The notes beneath the pieces were generated by a model. The model made no database searches and had not been told where the DNA came from. It saw only the letters and a program-made list of their open reading frames with translations. Positions 8,501 to 16,964 of a DNA stretch of 64,000 nt are shown in pieces; the first letter of the stretch is position 1; each line of letters opens with the position of its first letter. This stretch comes from Pseudomonadota bacterium (lineage in GTDB: Bacteria; Pseudomonadota; Alphaproteobacteria; Dongiales; Dongiaceae): contig JACPDN010000006.1 in NCBI GenBank assembly GCA_016183985.1, positions 1-64,000 on the forward strand. Direction: 5' to 3'. The position numbers and the translations under genes were made by a program.

Positions 8501-10822
8501 ATGATCCGCAAGGTTTCCTTCGATCCTGTACCGCGAGGTATGGCGGGATTTCTGCTCGGATTGTGCTTTTCTATCCTGGTGCCGCTGTTCGATGCCGCGC
8601 CGGCGCTGGCTGATGGGCGCGTAGCACTAGTGATCGCCAATTCTGATTACGGCGATATGGGCCGGTTGAAGAATCCGGCGAATGACGGAAGGTTGCTGGC
8701 GAAGACACTGGAAGGTCTCGGCTTCGCGGTCGATCTTGTTCTGGACGGCGACCAGCGCGCCATGAAGCGCGCCATCAAGAACTTCGGCATGAAGCTGCGC
8801 AAATCCGGCCTGGATGGGATCGGGCTCTTTTACTATGCCGGGCATGGCCTGCAGGTCGGCGGCGAAAATTACCTGATCCCGATCGGCGCCCAGATCGAAT
8901 CCGAGGGCGATGTCGAGATCGAGGCCGTGGCGGCCGGCAGCATTCTCAGCCAGATGCAATATGCCGGTAACGCCGTCAATCTCGTCTTCCTCGACGCCTG
9001 CCGCAACAATCCCCTGACGCGGGGCTTCCGCTCGGTCGAGAAAGGCCTCGCGCGTGTCGAGGCACCACGGGGCAGCTTCGTCGGTTATTCAACGGCGCCG
9101 GGCGAGGTCGCAACCGATGGCGACGGCGAGAACTCGCCTTACGCGCTGGCGCTGGCGGAAGAACTCGGCAAGCCTGGCATCTCGGTGGATACGGCGCACC
9201 GCAATGTCCGCTCGAAGGTGCTGACCGAGACCCATGAGATGCAAACGCCGTGGGACAGCTCGTCGCTGATCGGTGAAGTAGTCCTTGCCGCTGCCACGCC
9301 GGAGGTCGCGACTGCAGCGCCCGCCGTTGCTGCACCCGGCACGGGCAGCGACAAGGAAGCCCTGTTCTGGGAATCGATCAAGGACAGCCAGGATCCGGAA
9401 GAGTTCGCCGCCTATCTCGAACAATATCCCAACGGCACCTTTGCGCGGCTCGCGCATGGCAAGATGGCGAAGCTGTCGAATGCTGGCGCGCCTTCGATAG
9501 AACAAAGCACGGCGCCTGCGCCTGAGCCGCCAGCGGATCGGGTCGTGGAGCTGGATGCAACCTATGTCGCGCGCCAATCAGCCAACATACGCTCCGAGCC
9601 GAGCACGCTGGCCAAGATCATCGGTCGCCTGAAAGAGGATGACGCGGTCACTGTGACAGGGAAAGTGCAGGACAAGGATTGGTACCGCGTCAGCTTGGCA
9701 AAGGACACCGGCTATGTCAGTTCGCAATTGCTGGTCGAGGCTGATGCCGATGAGATCGCTGCCTGGGGAGAGGTGAAACGGAAACCGAGTGCGGAAGCCG
9801 TTCAAGCCTTTCTGCAGGCGCATCCGGGCAGCTATTTCAAGCCCAAGGCGGAAGCATTGCTGGCTGCTCTCGCCACGCCCGCTCCAGCGCCGGCGCCGCT
9901 ATCTGCGCCCGCCGAGGCAACCCAGCCACCCGAGGAAACGGCAGCGGCGGCAGCGCCCGAGCGCGAAGGCGCCAAACCCGGCACGATCATCCGCGATTGC
10001 AGCGATTGCCCGGAGATGGTGGTGGTGCCGGCCGGCAGCTTCACCATGGGATCGCCGCCGAGCGAGGCGGGACGCGCCGATAACGAGAATGCGCAACATC
10101 GCGTGACGATCGGCAAGCCCTTTGCCGTCGGCAAGTTCGAGGTGACGCTGACCCAGTTCCAGAAATTCGTTCAGGCCTCTGGCTACCGCCCCACGGATTA
10201 TTGCTGGACCGATCCCGATGGCGACGGCACCTGGTACAATCTGGCCTGGTACAATTGGGCCGGCCCCGGTTTCGCCGGCTATACACAAGGCGCGAACGAC
10301 CCGGTCGTTTGCGTGACCTGGCGCGATGCGGAGGCCTATGCCGCCTGGCTCTCCAACAAGACCGGCAAGACCTATCGGCTGTTGACCGAGGCCGAATGGG
10401 AATATGCCGCAAGGGCCGGCAAGCAGACACCCTTCCCCTGGGGCTCGGATCTTTCCGGCGTCTGCACCGGCACCAACGGCGCCGACACGCGCATCCTGCA
10501 ACGCTTTCCGTCCTGGAGCGGCGCACCCTGCGACGATGGCTATGCCTATACCGCGCCGGCGGGCAGCTATCCGGCGAACGGATTCGGGCTCTATGACATG
10601 GTCGGCAACGTCATGGAATGGGTCGAGGATTGCTATCGCGACAATTACAACAACACGCCGGTGGATGGCAGCGCGGTTGGCGGCAATTGCCAATCCAGGG
10701 TCATCCGAGGCGGCGCCTGGAACGTCAAAACCAGCGACCTCAGATTCGCCGACCGCAGCGCCTACACACCCGACGGCGCCACCATCAGCTTCGGCTTCAG
10801 GGTGGCGCGGGATCTGAACTAG
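8501..10822 (+). CDS. Secreted caspase-like (peptidase C14) protein with SH3 and FGE-like domains
   Basis: A 773-residue multidomain protein. A signal peptide ends near residue 38 (APALA). A caspase/metacaspase domain (about 39-265) has the catalytic dyad H115 in FYYAGHG and C167 in FLDACRNN. A Pro/Ala-rich linker leads to a bacterial SH3 domain (about 352-415, NIRSEPSTLAKIIG), another linker, and a formylglycine-generating-enzyme/sulfatase-modifying-factor domain (about 505-773; MVVVPAGSFTMGS to GFRVARDL). That domain lacks the catalytic cysteines expected after RGGAW, so it is probably a binding module. Start ATG 8501 follows GGA and gives the signal peptide; the open frame extends to 8393 and overlaps cusA. 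A substrate is not evident. Confidence 0.85.
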   Translation: MIRKVSFDPVPRGMAGFLLGLCFSILVPLFDAAPALADGRVALVIANSDYGDMGRLKNPANDGRLLAKTLEGLGFAVDLVLDGDQRAMKRAIKNFGMKLRKSGLDGIGLFYYAGHGLQVGGENYLIPIGAQIESEGDVEIEAVAAGSILSQMQYAGNAVNLVFLDACRNNPLTRGFRSVEKGLARVEAPRGSFVGYSTAPGEVATDGDGENSPYALALAEELGKPGISVDTAHRNVRSKVLTETHEMQTPWDSSSLIGEVVLAAATPEVATAAPAVAAPGTGSDKEALFWESIKDSQDPEEFAAYLEQYPNGTFARLAHGKMAKLSNAGAPSIEQSTAPAPEPPADRVVELDATYVARQSANIRSEPSTLAKIIGRLKEDDAVTVTGKVQDKDWYRVSLAKDTGYVSSQLLVEADADEIAAWGEVKRKPSAEAVQAFLQAHPGSYFKPKAEALLAALATPAPAPAPLSAPAEATQPPEETAAAAAPEREGAKPGTIIRDCSDCPEMVVVPAGSFTMGSPPSEAGRADNENAQHRVTIGKPFAVGKFEVTLTQFQKFVQASGYRPTDYCWTDPDGDGTWYNLAWYNWAGPGFAGYTQGANDPVVCVTWRDAEAYAAWLSNKTGKTYRLLTEAEWEYAARAGKQTPFPWGSDLSGVCTGTNGADTRILQRFPSWSGAPCDDGYAYTAPAGSYPANGFGLYDMVGNVMEWVEDCYRDNYNNTPVDGSAVGGNCQSRVIRGGAWNVKTSDLRFADRSAYTPDGATISFGFRVARDLN

Positions 10823-10933
10823 GGCGATGATTCATGGCGGCCGAGAGGGCTCGACCTGCATGCACTCAGCTAAACGACAAATCGCACACTGATCTCGACT
10901 ACGCCGCGTCGCAGATCCTCCTATCCGTTGCCT

Positions 10934-12007
10934 CTATTTCTGAAAAAGATAGAAACCGATTTCTTGAGTCGGAATGATCTGCTGAGAGGCGGGATCGAAA
11001 TAAATCGCACCAGCGCCGATTTCTATGACCGCTTTCCCGGTCCATAAGGGCCATTCCGGGCCTGTCGCTGCCCCCTTTGAACGAGGGACAATGTTGGTCA
11101 CGCCCGGGGAATTTTGGTCAGATGCAATCATGTTGAGCGTAGGAACTTTGTCGACAGGATAGATAAACCCTATGCCCTCACTTTGGTTGTCGATGTGAAA
11201 CGCGCCATCGCTCCAGCGTAGCGGCATAGCGTGGCTTAACGCGTCACGCCGATCCGGTGCACTGCGAGGCCAATTGTCGGAGGGGTTTGGCTCGAGGGCA
11301 TCCAATCCAAACCTGAACGGAAAGTGGGTCTCAATTGACTTAAACAGGTTCGACGGAATTATTTTGGCTGCATCCAACGTTGGAAGGATGCCCGCAAGCT
11401 CCGGCACTTGGGCCCAGACGTCCCGCGCGATTGGCCGAGCAGTTAGGCCCACAAATCGCATGCCAGCAGTGGAAAATTTGCGGAATGCGCCATGATTGCC
11501 GCTAAAAGAGAATTGCGTGAAGTCTCGCGAGGCATCCCCAAAACGTTCTTTGGAAGATAGTTTGGCGAAGACACCCTTAAGCGTCACTCGCGCAGCCCCC
11601 GACCTTAACAAGTCTTCCGCAAGATAACCCTCAAGCACTTGCGGATCATCGGGATCCTCAGTCCATAGAATAAGCGGGACGTAGCTAGGCGAAACTGGCC
11701 ATGCCTCAGCATCGCACAGATTAGGTATGACGATAATTAACCCAGAACCGTCGTAAAGCTTTTCCGCCATCGCTTCCCGGCTGCGGCCAGTCGCCGGAAA
11801 AGTGCGTTGAGTGGTGTTGGGCGTTATACACTCGACTATGCGGCTGATCTCAAGTGATCGCCCCTCGTAAACTATCGTTGTACCGAATTCGTAATATGTT
11901 GGCGGCTTGTCTTCTTCGACGGAGATCCGCCCTATTCCAAGAATGACGACCACTACTGCGACAACGCCCAACAGCACTACAAGAAGGCCTGTATTTCTTG
12001 TGTTCAT
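10934..12007 (-). CDS. Uncharacterised membrane-anchored protein
   Basis: A 357-residue protein of no family I recognise. One N-terminal hydrophobic segment (about residues 7-25, GLLVVLLGVVAVVVVILGI) would anchor it in the inner membrane with a large periplasmic domain. I start it at ATG 12007, which places the hydrophobic segment at the N-terminus; the open frame continues to 12046. It is the last of three leftward genes (95-aa membrane protein, 290-aa secreted protein, this one) that may form an operon, and it converges with the caspase gene. Aromatic-rich beta-like sequence is visible (FPFRFGLDALEP) but no catalytic motif. Confidence 0.6.
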   Translation of the reverse strand: MNTRNTGLLVVLLGVVAVVVVILGIGRISVEEDKPPTYYEFGTTIVYEGRSLEISRIVECITPNTTQRTFPATGRSREAMAEKLYDGSGLIIVIPNLCDAEAWPVSPSYVPLILWTEDPDDPQVLEGYLAEDLLRSGAARVTLKGVFAKLSSKERFGDASRDFTQFSFSGNHGAFRKFSTAGMRFVGLTARPIARDVWAQVPELAGILPTLDAAKIIPSNLFKSIETHFPFRFGLDALEPNPSDNWPRSAPDRRDALSHAMPLRWSDGAFHIDNQSEGIGFIYPVDKVPTLNMIASDQNSPGVTNIVPRSKGAATGPEWPLWTGKAVIEIGAGAIYFDPASQQIIPTQEIGFYLFQK

Positions 12008-12086
12008 GGCAAATCCGATTTCTCTCGACCGCGCGTGATGGTGCACTGGCGCCCATTCGAGGGTGAAGAAAATGGTACCGTCATCG

Positions 12087-12959
12087 CTAAGGCTTCAGCT
12101 TCCCTATCCGCTTTTTGATCTGGTCCCGGACCGCCATGTAATCTGCGCCATTGTCGAGATACTGGTAGGCGAGTGCCAGCATCAACACATCCGCGGTGCC
12201 CGGTATCACCGAGAAGTGGGGGACTGACCGCAGGGATTCGATGAGGTCTTCTCGTGCCGCCGATGCGTAGACGAGCCGGCCGCGAAAGCCGAAAAATGAA
12301 AAGGATCGGTCGAACAGGCAATAGCGCAAGAGATAGATGTCGCCCTTATTGCCCTTTGGTGAGGCCGCAATGACTGTCGTCTTGCCATTGCCGTCCGCCG
12401 CACTCCGCGATCTGGACGCACAATTCAGGTGGCGTTCATCGCCCAGATCCTGGTCGCCTGGCATCTTTGCGAGTGAAAATGGAGACAGCTCTGCGATGGT
12501 TGCACAATCACGGGCATCATCGCCGGGCGCGACGAGGATGGTGTTTCGCCCAGGGGCCCGGGTGCCGGATTTGAGGAATGCTTCACAAGCCGCGCCGAGA
12601 TTGTCGGCGTGCTCCGTCGTCACATCTCCCACCACTTGTCGTCCCGTTGTCATGGTAGCCACATCCTGGATTTTCCGTGCGGCTTTCTCGACCTCGGCGG
12701 ACAGGTCGCCATAGCCGCCACGATAACGCCCGACAATGGCATGGACGGTCACGACATCGCCTTTAAGGAGATCGAGCCTTGCCGTCGCCCAATCGGCGCG
12801 CAGACCGCGACCCAGTACGACGCGTTCGAAGACTTCGATGTCTTCTACCTTTGTGCTTACCTCGAGTTGATCTTCGGCATCAGCGACATGAGTGGCGCCC
12901 GACAACAAAGCAACCGACAACGCTGATAGAATCGCGACGTGCCACAATTTTCTCCGCAT
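12087..12959 (-). CDS. Uncharacterised secreted protein
   Basis: A 290-residue protein with a signal peptide (MRRKLWHVAILSALSVALLS, cleaved near THVADA). The mature part has several cysteines (GAACEAF, ARDCATI, HLNCAS, RYCLFD), consistent with periplasmic disulfides. No conserved domain was recognised. A strong Shine-Dalgarno (GGAGG) precedes the ATG. It lies 18 nt downstream of the 95-aa membrane protein gene and 79 nt upstream of the membrane-anchored protein gene, all leftward. The coherent frame and RBS support a real gene. Confidence 0.65.
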   Translation of the reverse strand: MRRKLWHVAILSALSVALLSGATHVADAEDQLEVSTKVEDIEVFERVVLGRGLRADWATARLDLLKGDVVTVHAIVGRYRGGYGDLSAEVEKAARKIQDVATMTTGRQVVGDVTTEHADNLGAACEAFLKSGTRAPGRNTILVAPGDDARDCATIAELSPFSLAKMPGDQDLGDERHLNCASRSRSAADGNGKTTVIAASPKGNKGDIYLLRYCLFDRSFSFFGFRGRLVYASAAREDLIESLRSVPHFSVIPGTADVLMLALAYQYLDNGADYMAVRDQIKKRIGKLKP

Positions 12960-12977
12960 CGACCGGCCCCTCCTTTC

Positions 12978-13265
12978 TCACTCAGCCGGGGCGCGGCGGC
13001 GGCTGCCGAGATAGATTAGCAAGGTTGCGGCGGCGACGGCCGGCGCATAGATGACGACGGCTTCCAGCACCTTCGGCGGCCCGCCCGGGGCGGCAAGCCC
13101 ATAGGATGCGAGCCCCACTTCGAAAACGGCGGCGATGATGGCGGCGACCAGCAACCGCACATAGCCGCCCGTCTTCCACCACCTGAGAATAAGGCCGAGC
13201 AGCAGGCCCATGACGATGAAGCTTAATGCCAGCGCACCAGCAAATTGCGCGAGATAACCTGCCAT
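12978..13265 (-). CDS. Small integral membrane protein
   Basis: A 95-residue protein that is almost entirely hydrophobic. Three predicted membrane helices are visible (about residues 6-28, 36-56 and 66-86), followed by a basic tail (GSRRRAPAE). Shine-Dalgarno GGGAG lies just before the ATG. An 8-bp inverted repeat (13281-13308) lies in its promoter region. It probably heads the three-gene leftward group. Function unknown. Confidence 0.6.
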   Translation of the reverse strand: MAGYLAQFAGALALSFIVMGLLLGLILRWWKTGGYVRLLVAAIIAAVFEVGLASYGLAAPGGPPKVLEAVVIYAPAVAAATLLIYLGSRRRAPAE

Positions 13266-13280
13266 TCCAAGACTCCCGCG

Positions 13281-13308
13281 TCATTCATTGCGGTGTATAT
13301 ATGAATGA
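13281..13308. repeat. Inverted repeat TCATTCAT-N12-ATGAATGA, candidate operator
   Basis: Perfect 8-bp arms at 13281-13288 and 13301-13308 flank a 12-nt spacer, 15 nt before the start of the small membrane protein gene. The site is AT-rich in a GC-rich background and overlaps TATATA sequence that could act as a -10, so it may bind a dimeric regulator. Confidence 0.45.
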
Positions 13309-13383
13309 ATATTCTATCATTTCGATTACCGCGTTTTACAAGGCCAATTTCCTGACGCTGGCTTGGGAGAGGTCATGACGCGC

Positions 13384-13425
13384 AAATAAAAACGCCGCCG
13401 GTTGATGCCGGCGGCGTTCTTTTAT
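13384..13425 (-). terminator. Rho-independent terminator after the 73-aa gene
   Basis: AACGCCGCCGG (13391-13401) pairs perfectly with CCGGCGGCGTT (13408-13418) around a 6-nt loop. On the reverse strand it is followed by TTTTTATTT, so it terminates the leftward small gene; the T-rich run on the other side makes it potentially bidirectional. Confidence 0.85.
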
Positions 13426-13446
13426 GCGCAGGTAAATGCGCGATAC

Positions 13447-13668
13447 TTAGACGGTGATGTCGAGGCGCTTGTCGCTGGTGCCACTCACGCCATCACGCTC
13501 GGAGCTTTCCTCGACCACTTCGGTCTTCTTGAGGTCGGCTTCTTCGGCGACGCGGTTGTTCTGGCGCTGCACCGCATTGGTGCTCGCTGCTTGCGAACTC
13601 TGTTGCACACCGGAAAACCGGGCCGCTTCGATACCGGCGGCTACGGCACCTACCTGGCTGATGGCCAT
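13447..13668 (-). CDS. Small hypothetical protein, Ala/Ser/Gln-rich
   Basis: A 73-residue protein beginning MAISQVGAVAAGIEAARFSG. It has a short hydrophobic or amphipathic N-terminus and then a polar, charged, probably disordered tail ending SDKRLDITV. The ATG at 13668 has AGGAG about 9 nt upstream, and a strong terminator lies 22 nt after the stop, so this is likely a monocistronic expressed gene. The opposite-strand frame over the same bases lacks such signals. No family was recognised. Confidence 0.6.
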   Translation of the reverse strand: MAISQVGAVAAGIEAARFSGVQQSSQAASTNAVQRQNNRVAEEADLKKTEVVEESSERDGVSGTSDKRLDITV

Positions 13669-13870
13669 CGCCCAGGCTCCTGCTCCATGAAACACTGCAT
13701 AAAAGATTGGCCTTTGGGGCGTGAAGCGCAAGCACTATCGCCTGGGAATTTAAGAGAGTTTTAAGTAATTTTATTGCGTACCATTTTGAGATCCCTCGAC
13801 CCGGCTGATATCGCAGGATAATCTCGATCATATGACTGGCCGCTTGTGAACAAAGTCCGGGGACAAAACC

Positions 13871-14764
13871 ATGACGCTCACAACATCATCCGCATCTCAG
13901 CACCTCACGGCGACCCAAAGCGAGGCGTTTTGGCGGGATGGTTATCTGGTGGTCGAGAATGCGCTCAGCCCGGACGACCTGAAGGCCCTGCAGCGGGAAT
14001 TCGAGGACTGGGTCGCCGACAGCCGGCAGCATGACAAGCCCTGGGGCATCATTGCCGACGGTCGGCCGCGCTTCGATCTGGAGCCCGGACATAGCGCGGA
14101 GAAGCCGGCCTTGCGCCGCGTGAACTCACCGACCGAGATCTCGGAGAATTACGACCGCGTCATGTCGGCAAGCCGCGTGCCCCTGCTCATTGCCGATCTC
14201 ATCGGACCCAACGTCAAATTCCACCACGCCAAGATCAATTCGAAGCTGCCGGGCGCGGCGACGCTGGTGAAATGGCACCAGGACTTTCCGTTCACACCAC
14301 ACAGCAATGACGATCTGGTGACGGCGCTGATCTTCGTCGATGACGTGACGGCAGAGAACGGCCCCTTGGAAGTGTTGCCCGGTTCGCATAAAGGACCGCT
14401 TTACGAGCTGTGGCATGACGGGCGTTTCACCGGCGCAGTCGACCCGAAGTTGGAAGCAGACATGCGTGCAGGCGCACAGCAAGCCAAAGGGCCGGCGGGC
14501 AGCGTGTGCTTCATGCACACAAGGCTGCTTCATGGCTCCGCGCCCAATCGCTCGACCCGGCCGCGCACGCTGTTCATCTGCGTCTATTCGGCCGAAGATG
14601 CCATTCCGCTGTCGCCCAATCCCCTGCCCTCCACCCATGAGGGCCGCATCGTAGAAGGCCAGCGCACGGGGCGCGTGCGCTGCGTCGGCAACGAATTGCG
14701 GCTGCCGCAATTACCGACCCAAGCCTCGTTCTTTGCCCAGCAGGCGGCAAGCTATGACGGCTGA
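13871..14764 (+). CDS. Phytanoyl-CoA dioxygenase (PhyH) family Fe(II)/2-oxoglutarate oxygenase
   Basis: A 297-residue cytosolic non-haem iron hydroxylase. The jelly-roll core carries the 2-His-1-carboxylate triad: H136 and D138 in [10 protein letters not shown] and the distal H221 in RLLHGSAPN. The downstream arginines in [10 protein letters not shown] would bind 2-oxoglutarate. The [17 protein letters not shown] segment is typical of the PhyH family. The Shine-Dalgarno is GGGGAC. The next gene (CoA-binding protein) follows after 26 nt. The small-molecule substrate cannot be read from the sequence. Confidence 0.85.
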   Translation: MTLTTSSASQHLTATQSEAFWRDGYLVVENALSPDDLKALQREFEDWVADSRQHDKPWGIIADGRPRFDLEPGHSAEKPALRRVNSPTEISENYDRVMSASRVPLLIADLIGPNVKFHHAKINSKLPGAATLVKWHQDFPFTPHSNDDLVTALIFVDDVTAENGPLEVLPGSHKGPLYELWHDGRFTGAVDPKLEADMRAGAQQAKGPAGSVCFMHTRLLHGSAPNRSTRPRTLFICVYSAEDAIPLSPNPLPSTHEGRIVEGQRTGRVRCVGNELRLPQLPTQASFFAQQAASYDG

Positions 14765-14790
14765 GCTTCGCACAATCTGAGAAAAGCAAA

Positions 14791-15231
14791 ATGACACATA
14801 CCGATGACACGACCCTGCGCCGCATTCTGGAGCAGACGAAGACGATCGCCCTGGTGGGCGCCAGCCCCAAGCCGGAACGGCCGAGCCATGGGGTGATGCG
14901 TTTCCTGCAGCGCCAGGGGTACCGCGTCATTCCCGTCAATCCGGGGCTGGAGGGGCAGACGCTCAACGGCGAACGCGTTTACGCGCGCCTTGCCGACATA
15001 CCGGAAGCCAAGGCCGGGCAGATCGACATGGTCGATATCTTCCGCAATTCCGAGGCAGCACGCGAGCCGGCGCGGGACGCCATCGCCATCGGCGCCAAGA
15101 CGGTCTGGATGCAGCTCGGCGTCATCAACGAGACAGCCGCCACCGAGGCCCGCCAAGCCGGGCTCGATGTGGTGATGGATCACTGCCCGGCCATCGAGAT
15201 CCCCCGCCTCGGCATCGCCGCGAAGAAATAG
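14791..15231 (+). CDS. CoA-binding protein (YccU-like)
   Basis: A 146-residue single-domain Rossmann-fold protein of the CoA-binding family, related to the N-terminal domain of succinyl-CoA synthetase alpha. Motifs include [18 protein letters not shown] near the N-terminus, [17 protein letters not shown] and VWMQLGV, ending [11 protein letters not shown]. Its length matches stand-alone YccU-type proteins. It follows the PhyH dioxygenase gene and is probably co-transcribed. Biochemical role unknown; CoA binding comes from family knowledge. Confidence 0.85.
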   Translation: MTHTDDTTLRRILEQTKTIALVGASPKPERPSHGVMRFLQRQGYRVIPVNPGLEGQTLNGERVYARLADIPEAKAGQIDMVDIFRNSEAAREPARDAIAIGAKTVWMQLGVINETAATEARQAGLDVVMDHCPAIEIPRLGIAAKK

Positions 15232-15314
15232 ACGCCTCGGCCCTTACTTGGCGCTGGCCATGCTTTGCGTTATGGTGAAACCAGATTGGGGTTTGCGTAT
15301 TTCGAGGGGTATCA

Positions 15315-15578
15315 ATGACGCGGGTTTCGAGTGCCGCCAGCGCCGCGGAACGGCCGACAGATGTCGAGCTTTCCTGGCTGACAAAGGGGCTGAAACAGCC
15401 CGGCGGCAAGCTGCCGTTGTTCGACGAATGGGGTCAGAAGGTCAACGAGCGCACCATCCGTGCCTGCATCGACCATGGTTGGGCGGAGCCTTGGTTCACC
15501 AACCCGCTGAAGCCTGATTGGCTGGTCTGCAAGCTGACCGATGCCGGCCGCCGTGCGGTCGAGACCAAGAATCACTGA
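15315..15578 (+). CDS. Small hypothetical protein
   Basis: An 87-residue soluble protein. The C-terminal part (VNERTIRACIDHGWAEPW then WLVCKLTDAGRRAV) resembles a winged-helix C-terminal segment, as in small MarR-like or DUF proteins, but no family can be named. GAGGGG lies just upstream of the ATG and a rho-independent terminator follows the stop, supporting a real short transcript. Confidence 0.6.
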   Translation: MTRVSSAASAAERPTDVELSWLTKGLKQPGGKLPLFDEWGQKVNERTIRACIDHGWAEPWFTNPLKPDWLVCKLTDAGRRAVETKNH

Positions 15579-15601
15579 AGCCTGATAAGAATGGCATCCT
15601 G

Positions 15602-15638
15602 GCCCGTGCGCTCAACCGGCGCGCGGGCTTTGCCTTTT
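15602..15638 (+). terminator. Rho-independent terminator after the 87-aa gene
   Basis: GCCCGTGCGC (15602-15611) pairs with GCGCGCGGGC (15619-15628) with one wobble pair, loop of 7, followed by TTTGCCTTTT. It touches the stop codon of the convergent transglycosylase gene. Confidence 0.75.
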
Positions 15639-16692
15639 AGATCGCCGGCGCGCCGCGCAGCAGATCGAGATGCAGCGGATTGTCGAGGCCGTTGAAGAGG
15701 CTGCCGCCTCGTGCCTGCGGCTGTTGGGCCGGGGCCTTTTCCTTGTCGCTGCCGTCATCCTCGCCCGAGACCGGCAATGCCGCCAGTGTCACCAGCATCA
15801 GCGGCGACAACAGGCTGCCGACCTTGCTCAAGCTGCTTGAGCCGGCATCGGCCAATGTCGCCCCATCGAGGCGGGAATCCGAGTTGAGCGTGGTGCGCAG
15901 CCGGCCGAAGAAGGCGGCGTTGGGTGCTGCCGGCAGCGAGAGGCCGGCCACGAGCGAGGTACCGGGGATGCTGCCGATGACGGTATCGCTGCTGTCGGCA
16001 CTGGCGACAGCGATATCGCCACCATCGCCTGCGAGCGACGCATAGGCCGCCATGTCGGCGTCCATCGAGGTGTCGAAGCGGTTGTAGATCTCGGAGACCG
16101 TGCGCGCCCGGCCATCTTCGGTGTAGAAGACATTGCGATTGGCGGCCGCTGCCTTGGGGAACAGGCTGGCACCGGTGCGATCGGGGCTTTCCTCCATCGT
16201 GCGCAGGAATTTGAGCGCGCCGCTGATCCCCAGGAAATGCGCCATGTAGAGGTCGGTGCCGTTGACATCGCGGTCCAGCTTTTCTTCAAGCTTGGCCTGA
16301 TTGTCGGCCGCATGTTCGGCAGCCATGGCCGAGGCGAAACTGGGATCTCGGCGCAGCTCCAGGATCTCTTTGCGAGTGGCGGCGTCTGCCACCACAAAAT
16401 GCCCGTCGGCGCGGCGCGTGATCTTGTCGGCAAGATCGCCTTTGCCGTATTCGGCACCGTGGTTCTTGACGACACCAAGCCAGGTCTGCTCGACGAACTG
16501 ATAGAGACCGGCGGCGGAAGAGGATTTGGCCTGGGCCGCCGGATCGAAACTGCTTTCGCGATTGGCCTGGGCCATGAGGTAGGAAAAATCGACGCCGGTC
16601 GACAGGCTGGCCTGCCGGATACCCGCTAGGACATCGGACCTGATCGAGACGTCCTGGCCCGTGACATTGGTCAGTGTCGCCAGCGGAGTCAT
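15637..16692 (-). CDS. Lytic transglycosylase (SLT) domain protein
   Basis: A 351-residue protein with a lysozyme-like transglycosylase domain in its first third. AQANRESSFDP contains the catalytic glutamate, and SSSAAGLYQFVEQTWL is the typical SLT motif. The remainder is an Ala/Ser-rich region with a hydrophobic stretch (VGSLLSPLMLVTLAALPV) near the C-terminus. No clear N-terminal signal is seen, as in flagellum-associated transglycosylases. I use ATG 16692; the open frame runs to 16848 but that extension looks non-coding. It would cut peptidoglycan, perhaps for insertion of an envelope machine, though no flagellar gene is nearby. Confidence 0.75.
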   Translation of the reverse strand: MTPLATLTNVTGQDVSIRSDVLAGIRQASLSTGVDFSYLMAQANRESSFDPAAQAKSSSAAGLYQFVEQTWLGVVKNHGAEYGKGDLADKITRRADGHFVVADAATRKEILELRRDPSFASAMAAEHAADNQAKLEEKLDRDVNGTDLYMAHFLGISGALKFLRTMEESPDRTGASLFPKAAAANRNVFYTEDGRARTVSEIYNRFDTSMDADMAAYASLAGDGGDIAVASADSSDTVIGSIPGTSLVAGLSLPAAPNAAFFGRLRTTLNSDSRLDGATLADAGSSSLSKVGSLLSPLMLVTLAALPVSGEDDGSDKEKAPAQQPQARGGSLFNGLDNPLHLDLLRGAPAI

Positions 16693-16964
16693 GACGCCCG
16701 CCCCGCCTGGTGTACAAGAGGCCGAATGGCAGAGCATGCCGAAGACACGGCAGTTCTTGCCGAGCTCATGCCTGCGATGTTCGCCTTTGCACCCATTTCT
16801 CTGCCGCTTTTCCAGCCAAAAGAGACTTTCCTGGGGATGTATCAGCAAATGGCGTGCCAGACCTGCACCTCTGGTAGCGACGCTACCTGAGGTTGATCCC
16901 TTGTCCTATTTTAAATGGTAGAGTTAACATCGCGCATCGACTGGTCTTTTCCGAGTAGAGGCCC

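Noticed and set aside
10540-10822. C-terminus of the FGE-like domain as a diversity-generating retroelement variable region
   Set aside because: No reverse transcriptase, template repeat or accessory gene is visible in the window.
13402-13764. Plus-strand frame over the 73-aa gene
   Set aside because: It would start inside the terminator hairpin and lacks a ribosome site; the minus-strand gene has AGGAG and a terminator.
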